This document shows, piece by piece, positions 1 to 8,156 of a stretch of 64,000 nt of DNA; positions within the stretch are counted from its first letter, which is position 1, and each line of letters starts with the position of its first letter. A program made the translations under genes and the position numbers. This DNA is from Candidatus Iainarchaeum sp. (GTDB lineage: Archaea; Iainarchaeota; Iainarchaeia; Iainarchaeales; JAGVWC01). The stretch lies in the NCBI GenBank assembly GCA_018304465.1, contig JAGVWC010000010.1, positions 62,001 through 126,000 of the forward strand. Direction: 5' to 3'. Below the pieces are notes generated by a model. The model was not told the origin of the DNA. It saw only the letters and a program-made list of their open reading frames with translations, and did no database searches.

Positions 1-357
1 TTTGGTTTCAAGGCTTGCTTTCGCCATCGGAATGCTGGTTTCAAAGTCAATTACGCCGATTCCGGTTTCATTTTTTCCAATCTCGGATAATATTAGTCGA
101 TGAAAGTTTTCAAACTGAGGCGATAGTTTATTCAGTTCTTCAATTGTCGGCAAACAAAAATGGATATTTGTAAAAGCAATAATTTCAGAAAGCGAGTCCA
201 AATAATGCTGTAGGAATTTAGTTCGGGTTTCAATGAGAACACTGTCCAAAAGGAATAATTCTTCTTTTTGGTCACGATAGTAACGGAAAGAAGCTTGATG
301 CAAGCGATCTTTGGGATTAATCAAGCCAATAATCAAATTGGTATCATACGCGTACAT
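1..357 (-). CDS. PIN-like domain protein, 3' end outside window
   Basis: The reading frame starts with ATG at 357 and runs off the window edge, leaving 119 residues. The N-terminus YAYDTNLIIGLINPKDRLH has the hydrophobic strand followed by DTN that typifies the first metal-binding Asp of PIN-domain ribonucleases, and an acidic Glu follows in the region ETRTKF. PIN domains are commonly toxins of VapBC pairs, but the gene before it is not a recognisable VapB. It begins 8 bases after the stop of the 234-residue gene upstream, so the two are probably co-transcribed. The family call rests on the N-terminus only. Confidence 0.55.
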   Translation of the reverse strand, partial: MYAYDTNLIIGLINPKDRLHQASFRYYRDQKEELFLLDSVLIETRTKFLQHYLDSLSEIIAFTNIHFCLPTIEELNKLSPQFENFHRLILSEIGKNETGIGVIDFETSIPMAKASLETK

Positions 358-365
358 TTTTTTAC

Positions 366-1070
366 CTAAAAGTTAGTCAAGGCAGCCCAGTAATCTTTGA
401 ACCGTTTCTTTTCTTCGTTAGAAACTGGGATCGGATTCGCCGCAATTGTTTTTAGCAATTGCTCTTCCGAAACAGTTTTGTTCAAAAAAGCGAATGTTTT
501 GAGTAAAAGAACAATAAAAGAAATTTGAAAGCGTTCAATACGATTAGGGTTTTTGTTTTTTAGTTCTTGGATAATTACCTTGGTGAGAATGCTCAACTCA
601 AGAATCGCTTGGTCAAAAACCAGAATTTTTTTGATCTGGGTTTTATCGTTCGTTAGACCGAGCGCATTATGATTAAACGTTCTGATTTCGGCTAGTTTTC
701 CTTCAATTCGAACATACAATTGAAGCGTAAATGAAAGCTGCTGATTTTCGGGAATTGCCTCAATGTGCTTTCGTAACGAAGAAAACTTTTTACTTTCAAA
801 CAAGTTTCGAAACGTATCCAGAACATTCTGTTGGTTCCTCGGGGATAATTCTGTTTTTCCCAGTTCTTCCATCGTTTTGAGTAACGAAGGATCAGGAGTG
901 CTAGCAATTTTTTCGAGTTCTTGAAACGCTTTGACAAGCGCTTCACGCTTTGGTTGATGTAAGTCGACCTGTAATTGAGTGCTTGAAACCGATTGAATAA
1001 CATAGGTTAAGGGAGATAAGGCTAACTCAAAAGGGTTTGGCGTTACAGCATCGCTTTTTGATGGGTACAT
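366..1070 (-). CDS. hypothetical protein, middle gene of ArdC-PIN operon
   Basis: A 234-residue soluble protein starting with ATG at 1070. I do not recognise the family. It is largely helical in appearance, with repeated Lys/Glu-rich segments and no signal peptide; a hydrophobic stretch near residues 185-200 (ISFIVLLLKTFAF) is short and more like a buried helix than a membrane span. It lies 22 bases after the metallopeptidase gene and 8 bases before the PIN-like gene, so an operonic role (for example inhibitor or specificity factor for the PIN protein) is possible but is inference from position only. Confidence 0.6.
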   Translation of the reverse strand: MYPSKSDAVTPNPFELALSPLTYVIQSVSSTQLQVDLHQPKREALVKAFQELEKIASTPDPSLLKTMEELGKTELSPRNQQNVLDTFRNLFESKKFSSLRKHIEAIPENQQLSFTLQLYVRIEGKLAEIRTFNHNALGLTNDKTQIKKILVFDQAILELSILTKVIIQELKNKNPNRIERFQISFIVLLLKTFAFLNKTVSEEQLLKTIAANPIPVSNEEKKRFKDYWAALTNF

Positions 1071-1092
1071 AACAATCCATTCTTTTTTATTG

Positions 1093-1929
1093 TTAAAAAC
1101 ATATCGATTTTTCGTATTGTTGCGGATAAAGGAAGTTTAGGATGATTTTGGCGGTTTTTGAAATTGCTTCGAAAAAATAAGTTAAATCTTTGGAAGGAAA
1201 CCCCAAAGGTGCCAGATATACCGAACTTTTAGAGTTTAAGCCAATGGCTCTGGTCACTACATAGCAAACGCTTTCCGCTTGAATTTCTTTTGCTCGCGTA
1301 GGCAAAGAAGAATACGGTAAGGAATAATGTAATAACTCATGGGCGATCTCATGAATAAGTGTACAGGTTTTCATATCGATGGATTGATCTTCTCCAATAA
1401 TGATTTTTCCACCGGCACTATAACCGTAAGCATTGTGTAAGCCCAATTTTTCGAATGACACTTTTATTTTTTGAAGTTCACAAAATTCAATTAACCGAAG
1501 GAATGTTGATTCATGAAATGAACTATTAATCACTGGAGACGCATCTAGCAAAGGAGCTCCACTGGTTTGAGAAATATCAAACACGGATACGGAATGAAAA
1601 TATACCCGTGTTTCTTCCTCTTCATTTCCAGTAGTTTCAGATGAGGTTAATTTTTTCTTAAACGGAGCGAGAATTTTAATAGCTTTTTCTCCTGCGTTTA
1701 CCTGGCGACCCAATGCGCACCAGGCCCGATACCCTGCCACGCGCGTTGCGGTTTCTTTTTGCGCTAAGATAAGCAACTGGTTGCGATAAGAGTAATTCCA
1801 AAAACGAGTCAACAGGTCCAAGTAGTTCTTGAATTTCTCAGATTGACGAACTGAATTCGTTTCTTGGGCCAAATCCTCCAAATACTGTTTTATTTTTGTA
1901 TCGAGGATAGAATTTTCATACTGTTGCAT
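1093..1929 (-). CDS. ArdC-like protein with ImmA/IrrE-type zinc metallopeptidase domain
   Basis: About 278 residues. The N-terminal half (from MQQYENSIL) contains the pattern FWNYSYRNQLLILAQ ... VAGYRAWCALGRQV, which resembles the ArdC N-terminal ssDNA-binding domain. The C-terminal half carries a gluzincin-type motif LIHEIAHELLHY (HEXXH) about 95 residues from the end, followed by ESVCYVV, where the Glu is the likely third zinc ligand. Such proteins occur as antirestriction proteins of mobile elements and as proteases that cleave repressors. The frame stays open upstream to 2202, but that part overlaps the divergent HNH gene, so I take the ATG at 1929; an ATG at 1977 is the alternative. It heads an operon with an unknown gene and a PIN-like gene. 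Confidence 0.7.
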   Translation of the reverse strand: MQQYENSILDTKIKQYLEDLAQETNSVRQSEKFKNYLDLLTRFWNYSYRNQLLILAQKETATRVAGYRAWCALGRQVNAGEKAIKILAPFKKKLTSSETTGNEEEETRVYFHSVSVFDISQTSGAPLLDASPVINSSFHESTFLRLIEFCELQKIKVSFEKLGLHNAYGYSAGGKIIIGEDQSIDMKTCTLIHEIAHELLHYSLPYSSLPTRAKEIQAESVCYVVTRAIGLNSKSSVYLAPLGFPSKDLTYFFEAISKTAKIILNFLYPQQYEKSICF

Positions 1930-2102
1930 TCGAAGGAATATCTGCTGAGCTAAGAAGAATGTTTGTAGGCGCCGCATTGCCACTGATATTGTCGAAAAAA
2001 CGATCGATTTAAATATCGCCAAACGTTTCACCGGCAATCCCCCTCGCCACGGTTTATTAATCGTTTTCTGCACGCAATCAAACAAACAACGGAGGAATGA
2101 TA

Positions 2103-2324
2103 ATGGCAGATACGTACATCGACAAGAAAGGATACCGGCGATTTTCAGATAGCAGTAACCTTGTACATCAATGGGTTGCAGAACAAAAAGTGGGTGGGCC
2201 ACTTCGACCTGGAAGCGTTGTACACCACAAAGATCGAGACAAACTCAACAACGATCCAGATAACCTTTGGGTGTTCAAGAGCCAGAAAAAACACTGGAAA
2301 ACACATCAGAAAGACGGGCATTAA
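2103..2324 (+). CDS. small HNH-family protein
   Basis: A 73-residue protein with the motif VVHHKDRDKLNNDPDNLWVF near residues 39-58, matching the HNH_3-type signature (His-His, Lys-Asp, Asn-Asp-Pro, Asn-Leu) of phage and mobile-element HNH endonucleases. The start at 2103 is preferred over the in-frame ATG at 2097 because a GGAGGA Shine-Dalgarno sequence ends at 2096, six bases before it. It is divergent from the ArdC-like gene. It is short for a complete nuclease, so it may be a stand-alone HNH domain or a homing-endonuclease remnant. Confidence 0.7.
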   Translation: MADTYIDKKGYRRFSDSSNLVHQWVAEQKVGGPLRPGSVVHHKDRDKLNNDPDNLWVFKSQKKHWKTHQKDGH

Positions 2325-2392
2325 ACTGAGTGAAGATACACTTGCCAAGATTTATCAATAATAACCATGCACACATTTGAACGGGACCAGCG

Positions 2393-2773
2393 ATGACTAC
2401 TCACAATAAAAAAGAACCAGAATCCGACAAACCCTTAGAAGCACTCTCATTAAAGCAAGTGCATGAACTTGGAAAAGAATGGGAACTCGCAGCTATACAA
2501 GACAAAAAAAATGCAAGCAATTTGGTATATCTACTCATCGGAATACTTGTTGGACTATTGGCAAATATATGGACAAATTTGTTGTTTTTTTATATTGAAA
2601 AGCACGTCCAGTCTAAAGATATTCTTTTACAGAATTCTACGATTTTTACGCTTGTATTAACAGGCGTTATTTTCTTCATAGCTTGGAGAATCTCATCAAT
2701 GGTCGATGAACTTCAAAATAAAGCACAATACAAACAGTTTTATTCAAAACTATTCAAAAATGCAAAAAAGTAA
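2393..2773 (+). CDS. hypothetical protein with two membrane helices
   Basis: A 126-residue protein with a charged N-terminal 45 residues (KKEPESDK, Lys-rich) and two predicted membrane spans: about residues 44-70 (LVYLLIGILVGLLANIW) and 84-102 (FTLVLTGVIFFIAW). The C-terminus is cationic (KLFKNAKK). No family recognised. It follows the HNH gene by about 70 bases on the same strand and belongs to the accessory stretch at the window start. Confidence 0.55.
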   Translation: MTTHNKKEPESDKPLEALSLKQVHELGKEWELAAIQDKKNASNLVYLLIGILVGLLANIWTNLLFFYIEKHVQSKDILLQNSTIFTLVLTGVIFFIAWRISSMVDELQNKAQYKQFYSKLFKNAKK

Positions 2774-2830
2774 TTAAAGAGCTATCCGCATCCCCGTCTT
2801 TTGCTTGCAGGGGCGAACCATAACAGAGCA

Positions 2831-3427
2831 TTAAACGATCGAAGCGGTTTGGACGTCTCCGGCGCGTTCGTAGTTCGCGAATATCACGCCCAACGGGGAA
2901 ATGTTGGATTTCTTTAATTTGAACGCCGCGGGAATCGCGCCGCCGTCAAACAAGCGTTTTCCTTTTCCAAGCGTGATCGGAAAAATTTTGAGCCACAATT
3001 CGTCCACCAAATCGTTTTTCAACAAGGTTTGAATGAAATTCGCGCTGCCATGTACTTGCAGATCCGGACCGTTCGAAGATTTTAGTTTTTTAAGTTCGTC
3101 CAATAGGTTGCCTTTCAAAAACACCGTGTTTTTCCACACGGATTTCGAAAGCGACTTCGAGGCCACGAATTTTGTTTTTTCATTGATGCCCGGCCATTGA
3201 TCCGCGTGATCCGGCCAATACGCCGCAAAAATATCAAACGTTTTGCGACCCAACAGCAAGTCAGAGGGACCCATTTGTTTTTCCATTTCTTTTCCCGAAA
3301 AATCGTCAAAATACAGTGTCACCCATCCGCCGAATTTGAATCCGCCGGACGAATCCTCTGTCGGACCCCCGGGCGCTTGCACGACACCGTCAAGCGTGAC
3401 GAACTGCAACACAATGATTTTTCGCAT
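2831..3427 (-). CDS. RibD/dihydrofolate-reductase-like family protein
   Basis: A 198-residue protein of the RibD C-terminal / YyaP-type DHFR-like fold. It shows the N-terminal strand MRKIIVLQFVTLDGVVQAPGG, the family turn LLLGRKTFDIFAAYWP near residue 65, and the C-terminal VDELWLKIFPITLGKGKRLF. Family members bind NADPH; the physiological substrate of the stand-alone forms is usually unknown. ATG at 3427 is chosen because AAGGGG lies about 9 bases upstream; a TTG at 3436 would overlap the preceding gene. It is the last gene of the 4.8-2.8 kb minus-strand cluster of small bacterial-type enzymes. Confidence 0.82.
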   Translation of the reverse strand: MRKIIVLQFVTLDGVVQAPGGPTEDSSGGFKFGGWVTLYFDDFSGKEMEKQMGPSDLLLGRKTFDIFAAYWPDHADQWPGINEKTKFVASKSLSKSVWKNTVFLKGNLLDELKKLKSSNGPDLQVHGSANFIQTLLKNDLVDELWLKIFPITLGKGKRLFDGGAIPAAFKLKKSNISPLGVIFANYERAGDVQTASIV

Positions 3428-3432
3428 TCGAA

Positions 3433-3921
3433 TCAACCCCTTTTTCCCTTGGCGGCTTTTTCCAAGTCCATTACATTAATCCGTTTCATGTCCAGCAATG
3501 CTTTCATGGCGTTTTTCTTTTTTTCGGAATCCGCGGTTTTCATCCAGGCGTCAAAGTCTTTTGGAATCAATTGCCACGAAATCCCGAATTTGTCTTTTAA
3601 CCATCCGCACATTTCCGCGTTGGGGTCCGCGGATAGCTTGGCATAGTAGTAATCGATTTCTTTTTGGTCTTTGCACGGAATCATCAGCGAAATCGCTTCA
3701 TTGAACTTGAAATAGGGTCCGCCGTTTAACGCCAAGAATTCGTTTCCGTCCAATTCGAACGAAACCGTCATGACGCTTCCAACGGGTTTGTTCGAAGGCG
3801 TTTCTGTGACATATTTTTCGATTTGCGTTATTTTTGAATTCGGAAACACCGAAACATAGAATCGGCTGGCTTCTTCGGCTTGGCCGTCAAACCACAAACA
3901 AGGCGAAATTTTTCGAGACAT
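3433..3921 (-). CDS. VOC superfamily protein, PhnB/3-demethylubiquinone-methyltransferase-like
   Basis: A 162-residue protein starting MSRKISPCLWFDGQAEEASR, the hallmark N-terminus of the PhnB-like branch of the vicinal-oxygen-chelate fold, with SVFPNSKI, ALNGGPYFKFNEAISL and GWLKDKFGISWQL in the expected order. These proteins are often metal-binding with unknown substrate. The ATG at 3921 has an AGGGAGGA Shine-Dalgarno sequence 5-6 bases upstream, whereas the frame stays open further upstream without a better start. The stop is 6 bases before the start of the RibD-like gene, so the two are translationally close. Confidence 0.85.
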   Translation of the reverse strand: MSRKISPCLWFDGQAEEASRFYVSVFPNSKITQIEKYVTETPSNKPVGSVMTVSFELDGNEFLALNGGPYFKFNEAISLMIPCKDQKEIDYYYAKLSADPNAEMCGWLKDKFGISWQLIPKDFDAWMKTADSEKKKNAMKALLDMKRINVMDLEKAAKGKRG

Positions 3922-4062
3922 GCTTTTTCCTCCCTTTACATGGACTCCGGTTGCATCAAACCCGCGCGGTTTCCTTCGGAACGTTTTCGGTCTGTTGCCG
4001 GCATTTCGAAATGAATCACGGGATTCATTGTCATGTACCAATACTCCATTTTTTTCTTTTTT

Positions 4063-4452
4063 TTACATTTGATAGATTTGAATCAGGTTTCCGCAAGTAT
4101 CATCAAACACCGCTTGAATGGTCGGGCCCTGATGCGCGGGTTTTTGGTGAAATTTGACTCCGAGTCGGGTTAAACGCTCGAATTCTTTCTGCACATCCGC
4201 CACCCAAAACGCCGTAAAAGGAATACCGTCGCGTTTAAGCGATTCTTTCAAGGCTTTCATCGCGGGATACCGGCCATTGGGTTCCAGCACGAGTTCCACG
4301 CCGTCGGGATCTTCCGGTGACACTACCGTGATCCACCGTTCTTGGGCGCCTAAAGGAATATCCCGTTTCTTGACAAACCCCAAGACCTCGGTGTAAAACA
4401 ACAAGGCTTGATCATAGTCTTCGATTGGAATACTAGTGAGCTTGATCCGCAT
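4063..4452 (-). CDS. glyoxalase/bleomycin-resistance (VOC) family protein
   Basis: A 129-residue single-domain VOC protein. It has the paired beta-alpha-beta modules: MRIKLTSIPIEDYDQALLFY-EVLGF at the N-terminus, DGVELVLEPN in the middle and VFDDTCGNLIQIYQM at the end, where DTCGNLIQ occupies the usual D-P-D-G-N position. Probably a metal-dependent lyase, isomerase or resistance protein; the substrate cannot be read from sequence. It lies between the DUF1428 gene and the PhnB-like gene on the same strand. Confidence 0.85.
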   Translation of the reverse strand: MRIKLTSIPIEDYDQALLFYTEVLGFVKKRDIPLGAQERWITVVSPEDPDGVELVLEPNGRYPAMKALKESLKRDGIPFTAFWVADVQKEFERLTRLGVKFHQKPAHQGPTIQAVFDDTCGNLIQIYQM

Positions 4453-4475
4453 GACAAACCGCCTCTAAGCGAAAT

Positions 4476-4841
4476 TTACCATTCCACCAAAGCCTTGAAT
4501 CCGCCGTACGCCATGCGTTTGGGATCAAAGGGCATCACCATGTTTTTCATTTTGGGATCGTTCATCACTGGGTCCGACATGACTTTCTTGTTCACGCTAT
4601 CGCGGTGCTTGCGGGATTTATACACGATAAACGAAAACACGACGGTTTCGCCGGATTTTGTTTTGGCAAGTTTTGGAAAACGCGTCACGGTTCCTTTCGG
4701 CGCCAAATCATCCCCGATGGCTTCCGTGTATTGCAATGCACCGTATTTTTTCCAAAGCTTGGCGCCTAATTGAGCCATTTTTTTATACGATTGAACATTT
4801 TTCTTTGAAATCGGGATTACAAATCCGTCCACATACGTCAA
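4476..4841 (-). CDS. DUF1428 (YbaA-like) family protein
   Basis: A 121-residue protein matching the DUF1428 pattern: TYVDGFVIPISKKNVQSYKK at the start, GDDLAPKGTVTRFPKLAKTK in the middle and DPKMKNMVMPFDPKRMAYGG near the end. The function of the family is unknown. The start appears to be TTG at 4841, preceded by AAGGGGGT at suitable distance. DUF1428 genes are typical of bacteria and often sit beside VOC and DHFR-like genes as here, which supports horizontal acquisition of the cluster (inference). Confidence 0.82.
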   Translation of the reverse strand: MTYVDGFVIPISKKNVQSYKKMAQLGAKLWKKYGALQYTEAIGDDLAPKGTVTRFPKLAKTKSGETVVFSFIVYKSRKHRDSVNKKVMSDPVMNDPKMKNMVMPFDPKRMAYGGFKALVEW

Positions 4842-4910
4842 AACAAAAACCCCCTTGGTTTAGTTCAAACTCCGAAAAGTTTATAACTTAATTGAATTAT
4901 AAAAATTTGC

Positions 4911-5321
4911 ATGATCAAACAAATATTCGTGAATCTTCCCGTGGAAAACCTCGAGCGATCCATCGCTTTTTTTTCCAAAATGGGTTTTTCATTCAATCCC
5001 CAGTTTACCGATGAAAACGCGACGTGCATGATCATCGGCGAAAACATGTTCGCCATGCTCTTGGTCAAACCGTTTTTCAAATCGTTTATCCAAAAAGAAA
5101 TTTCAAACGCCAAAAAAACCAGCGAAGTGATTCTTGCGATTTCCCTCGAAAACCGATTCGAAGTCGACGAACTCATGGTCAAAGCGATTTCCGCCGGCGC
5201 CAAAGAACCGCGAAAACCCCAGGACCTGGGCTGGATGTATCAACGCGGTTTTGAAGACCCGGACGGACACCTCTGGGAAGTATTCTTCATGGATCCCGCC
5301 AAAGCGGGTTCGAATCCCTAA
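4911..5321 (+). CDS. VOC family protein, divergent from the VOC/DUF1428 cluster
   Basis: A 136-residue glyoxalase-fold protein. The N-terminus IFVNLPVENLERSIAFFSKMGF and the C-terminal GFEDPDGHLWEVFFMDP are typical of lactoylglutathione-lyase-like proteins, with the DPDGH metal-side motif intact. It is transcribed away from the DUF1428 gene, the two starts about 70 bases apart, so they may share a bidirectional promoter region. The substrate is unknown. Confidence 0.88.
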   Translation: MIKQIFVNLPVENLERSIAFFSKMGFSFNPQFTDENATCMIIGENMFAMLLVKPFFKSFIQKEISNAKKTSEVILAISLENRFEVDELMVKAISAGAKEPRKPQDLGWMYQRGFEDPDGHLWEVFFMDPAKAGSNP

Positions 5322-5387
5322 AATCCAAACCGCTTTCGCTTTTTTCTTTTTTTGGGGGTTAATAAACACTACGCACTACTAGTATGT

Positions 5388-5660
5388 ATGGACAACCGAT
5401 TAGACAACCGAGTTTATTACACCCGACCCAATAAAGAAAAAGCGGCCACCGAAGACGAAATCATACGATTCGAAAAATTCGTTCTTGCGGATATTCACCG
5501 TGGAAAACAATTCTTCATCATCGAAGAATTTCCAATCAAATTTTTCGGTTACGCCACCAAAATCCGGCTTCAAAAAGTCATGGAACCCGTAGAAACCCTT
5601 TCCGAAGAATCCAACGGCCGCTTATACAAAGTCGTTTCCACCAGCAGCATTTACGAATAA
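5388..5660 (+). CDS. hypothetical protein
   Basis: A 90-residue soluble protein starting MDNRLDNRVYYTRPNKEK. No family recognised; the composition is ordinary and the codon use matches its neighbours. The start at 5388 is chosen because an AT-rich TATA-like AATAAACA sits about 26 bases upstream, consistent with a leaderless message; the frame is open to 5352 without a better start. Confidence 0.55.
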   Translation: MDNRLDNRVYYTRPNKEKAATEDEIIRFEKFVLADIHRGKQFFIIEEFPIKFFGYATKIRLQKVMEPVETLSEESNGRLYKVVSTSSIYE

Positions 5661-5939
5661 TTTATTCGGGCGGAAACTATTTTTTTCTTCTTGGACCAGC
5701 GCTACATACCATGACATGCTTTGGCCTCGGGATTTTTCTCGGTTAGGTTTCGCCGTCCGCTCTACAACTGTTTTCATTCATTGATGTTCGGCAAAAAAAA
5801 TGCCGCCCACCCGTTCCAACAAGCCCGATTCGTTTTTCATCCAAAAACCCCTCTTAATCGCCGTTAACCCCCCCCCAACATATAAGTCGGTTATAGTTTT
5901 ATTATGAACGGTCGTCTTTACTATCCAGGAGGTGTTTTA
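5661..5939. other. 279-base intergenic stretch
   Basis: No convincing gene on either strand. The last 60 bases form the promoter of the PRC-barrel gene (TATA-like run near 5880-5900). The rest contains T-rich and C-rich runs, including a run of C just before 5880. Confidence 0.5.
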
Positions 5940-6401
5940 ATGAAACGGGAACCAATGGATTTCAGCCGGTTATCCGAAACCATTAAAGCAAAGGAACTGG
6001 TCGGTAAAAAAGTCATGTCGGACACCGGCAAAGAAATCGGAAAAGTCAACGCCGTTCACCTCGACAAAGAGTCCCTGGCCATGGCCGGCATCGAAGTCGA
6101 CCGCGGACTCCTCGAAGTGGATTCCTTCATCGGAAAAGACTACATCTCTTCCATCGGAAACGAAGGAATCTTCCTTAACATCACGCCTGTCAGCGAATAC
6201 AAAGGCGCCAAAGTCCTTGACGCCGACGGTCACAACGTCGGACACGTCAAAGAAGTGCAGCGGGTGGGCGCCACCAACCAGCTCGAATCCATCGTCATCG
6301 ACCGCGGACTTGGAAAAGGCGACTTGGTCGTTGCCCGAAACGACATCCAGGTATTTGGCGACCGCATCATTTTAGGTCACCGCGTCAAATCCGTGGACTA
6401 A
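5940..6401 (+). CDS. tandem PRC-barrel domain protein
   Basis: A 153-residue protein with two PRC-barrel domains: KELVGKKVMSDTGKEIGKVN at about residues 16-35 and KGAKVLDADGHNVGHVKEVQ at about residues 90-110, each followed by a strand ending in V-D-R-G. PRC barrels are small beta-barrels found in RimM, photosynthetic reaction-centre H subunits and many archaeal proteins implicated in RNA or division processes. The ATG at 5940 is clear: CAGGAGGTG lies seven bases upstream. The gene is monocistronic. Confidence 0.85.
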   Translation: MKREPMDFSRLSETIKAKELVGKKVMSDTGKEIGKVNAVHLDKESLAMAGIEVDRGLLEVDSFIGKDYISSIGNEGIFLNITPVSEYKGAKVLDADGHNVGHVKEVQRVGATNQLESIVIDRGLGKGDLVVARNDIQVFGDRIILGHRVKSVD

Positions 6402-6533
6402 ACGGAAAGGCCCCTCCTTTCCATTCTCTTTTTCCACGACCCAGTCAAACCAAACGAAAAACAGAGTTGGAAAAGAAAACGAAGAATCCCAAAAGATTAA
6501 AAAGAACAAAAAAGAACTCTCTTTTTGAAGAAC

Positions 6534-6992
6534 ATGAAATGGGATCGACTCTTCATTGCGATCGGACTATGCGAACTCGCCGGATTCATCGGCGCGATTT
6601 TCACGTTACCCGCCTTGATCGATTGGTACCCCCGCCTCCAAAAACCGTTTTTTAACCCGCCCAACTGGGTGTTCGCCCCCGTGTGGATTCTGTTGTACGC
6701 GTCCATGGGAATCGCGGTGTACTGGGCGTCCGAAAAAGGACTCACCCAAAAAGCCAAGGTCTTGTTTGGAATTCAATTGGGATTAAACGTTTTATGGACG
6801 ATCTTGTTTTTCGGACTCAAAAACCCAGCCCTCGGATTTGTCGGAATCCTATTGCTTTGGATATCCATTATGGCCACCATGCTTGAATTTCGAAAAATCG
6901 AACCCAAAGCCGCCGCGATTCTGATACCCTATTTGTTGTGGACGACGTTTGCGGGAATCCTCAATTTTTACGTGATGATCCTAAATCCCTAA
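6534..6992 (+). CDS. tspO: TspO/MBR family membrane protein
   Basis: A 152-residue protein with five predicted membrane helices. It carries the TspO signatures WYPRLQKPFFNPPNWVFAPVW near residue 30 and a Trp- and Asn-rich QLGLNVLWTILFF later. TspO proteins bind porphyrins, haem or sterol-like ligands and respond to oxidative stress; their archaeal role is unclear. The start is ATG at 6534; a TTG nine bases upstream is also in frame. Confidence 0.93.
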   Translation: MKWDRLFIAIGLCELAGFIGAIFTLPALIDWYPRLQKPFFNPPNWVFAPVWILLYASMGIAVYWASEKGLTQKAKVLFGIQLGLNVLWTILFFGLKNPALGFVGILLLWISIMATMLEFRKIEPKAAAILIPYLLWTTFAGILNFYVMILNP

Positions 6993-7052
6993 AAAAAACC
7001 TTTCTTTGGCCCCCGATTTTGTTTATAATGCTTTCGGGCTTAGCACATAGAA

Positions 7053-7520
7053 ATGGAAACCCTCTTGGCCAACCCCGACTTGGTGCTTAAACTCGGTTTA
7101 TCCGTCATCATCGGTGCCTTGATCGGACTTGAACGCGAACTCGACGCCATGCCCGCGGGGTTTCGAACCCACATGCTGGTGTGTCTTGGCGCCACGTTGT
7201 TTACGATTCTTTCGATTGCGTATCCCGGCGGAGACCCGACCCGCATCGCGTCCCAAATCGTCGTTGGAATCGGGTTTTTAGGTGCCGGCGCGATCTTTAA
7301 AGCCGAAGGATCCACGCGCGGACTCACCACCGCAGCGGACTTATGGGCGTTGGCGGCCATCGGAATGGCCATTGGATTCGGCGAATACGTTCTGGCCTTG
7401 GTGGCAACGATCGTGGTATTGCTCATGCTGATGCTCAAAAAAATGCCTTTTTTCAAGAATTTCGTGCAAAAACACCACTTGTTCCAAAAACGCATTGAAA
7501 AAGAAGCGCCACCCCAGTAA
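7053..7520 (+). CDS. MgtC/SapB family membrane protein
   Basis: A 155-residue membrane protein with the MgtC family core: LIGLERELDAMPAGFRTHML at residues 26-45, RIASQIVVGIGFLGAGAIF at about 68-87 and GLTTAADLWALAAIGMAIG at about 94-112. Four hydrophobic helices are visible. Family members affect magnesium and phosphate homeostasis, often by modulating ATP synthase or transporters in bacteria; the archaeal role is not established. A TTTATAAT box about 30 bases upstream of the ATG fits an archaeal promoter. Confidence 0.93.
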   Translation: METLLANPDLVLKLGLSVIIGALIGLERELDAMPAGFRTHMLVCLGATLFTILSIAYPGGDPTRIASQIVVGIGFLGAGAIFKAEGSTRGLTTAADLWALAAIGMAIGFGEYVLALVATIVVLLMLMLKKMPFFKNFVQKHHLFQKRIEKEAPPQ

Positions 7521-7567
7521 ACGCATGTATCCAAAACCCCTAAAAGAACAATCCTCCTTTTTCTTAC

Positions 7568-8122
7568 ATGGCCAATTATTACCTGGACATCGAAACCACG
7601 GGACTGGATCCTCAAAAAGACAAAGTCATTACGATTCAATTCCAGGAACTCGACCGATCCAGCGGCGAACCCATCGGAAAACTCGTGATTCTAAAAGAAT
7701 GGGAATCCAACGAAAAAAAAATCCTGGAACAATTCATCGACGAATGCCACCTCAAAGACCCGTACCCCTTCACGTTTGTTCCCATCGGAAACAATTTTAA
7801 TTTCAAACACAATTTTTTGCTTGAAAAAACCAAACACTACGGCCTTCCCCCTATCGACATTTTGTCGCGTCCCTTCATTGACTTGCGCAGCTTTACCATT
7901 ATCATGAACAAAGGCGAATTCAAAGGAAGCGGCCTTGACAAAATCACGGGAAAAAACCTGGACGGAAACAAAGTTCCGCACTGGTACTATCACCAGGAAT
8001 TCGACACGATTGAAATATACATCAAAGACAAAACCCACGAATTCGTCAAACTCACCACCTGGTTGTACCGCGAAATGCCCAAGTTTTTGGAACGATTCCA
8101 AATCGAAAACCGGGTTCGCTAA
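7568..8122 (+). CDS. predicted 3'-5' exonuclease, RNase H-like fold
   Basis: A 184-residue protein starting ANYYLDIETTGLDPQKDKVI, the ExoI motif (DIET) of DEDD-family exonucleases. FVPIGNNFNFKHNFL near residue 80 is an ExoII-like block with N-F-D replaced by N-F-N, and FIDLRSFTIIM follows. A clear ExoIII Asp pattern near the C-terminus is not obvious, so activity is uncertain. The family resembles the stand-alone PolB-type exonuclease domain found in archaea. It is co-directional with the MgtC and iminopeptidase genes. Confidence 0.75.
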   Translation: MANYYLDIETTGLDPQKDKVITIQFQELDRSSGEPIGKLVILKEWESNEKKILEQFIDECHLKDPYPFTFVPIGNNFNFKHNFLLEKTKHYGLPPIDILSRPFIDLRSFTIIMNKGEFKGSGLDKITGKNLDGNKVPHWYYHQEFDTIEIYIKDKTHEFVKLTTWLYREMPKFLERFQIENRVR

Positions 8123-8156
8123 CCGGTTTATAATGCGTTTATCCCATTGAACGTAT

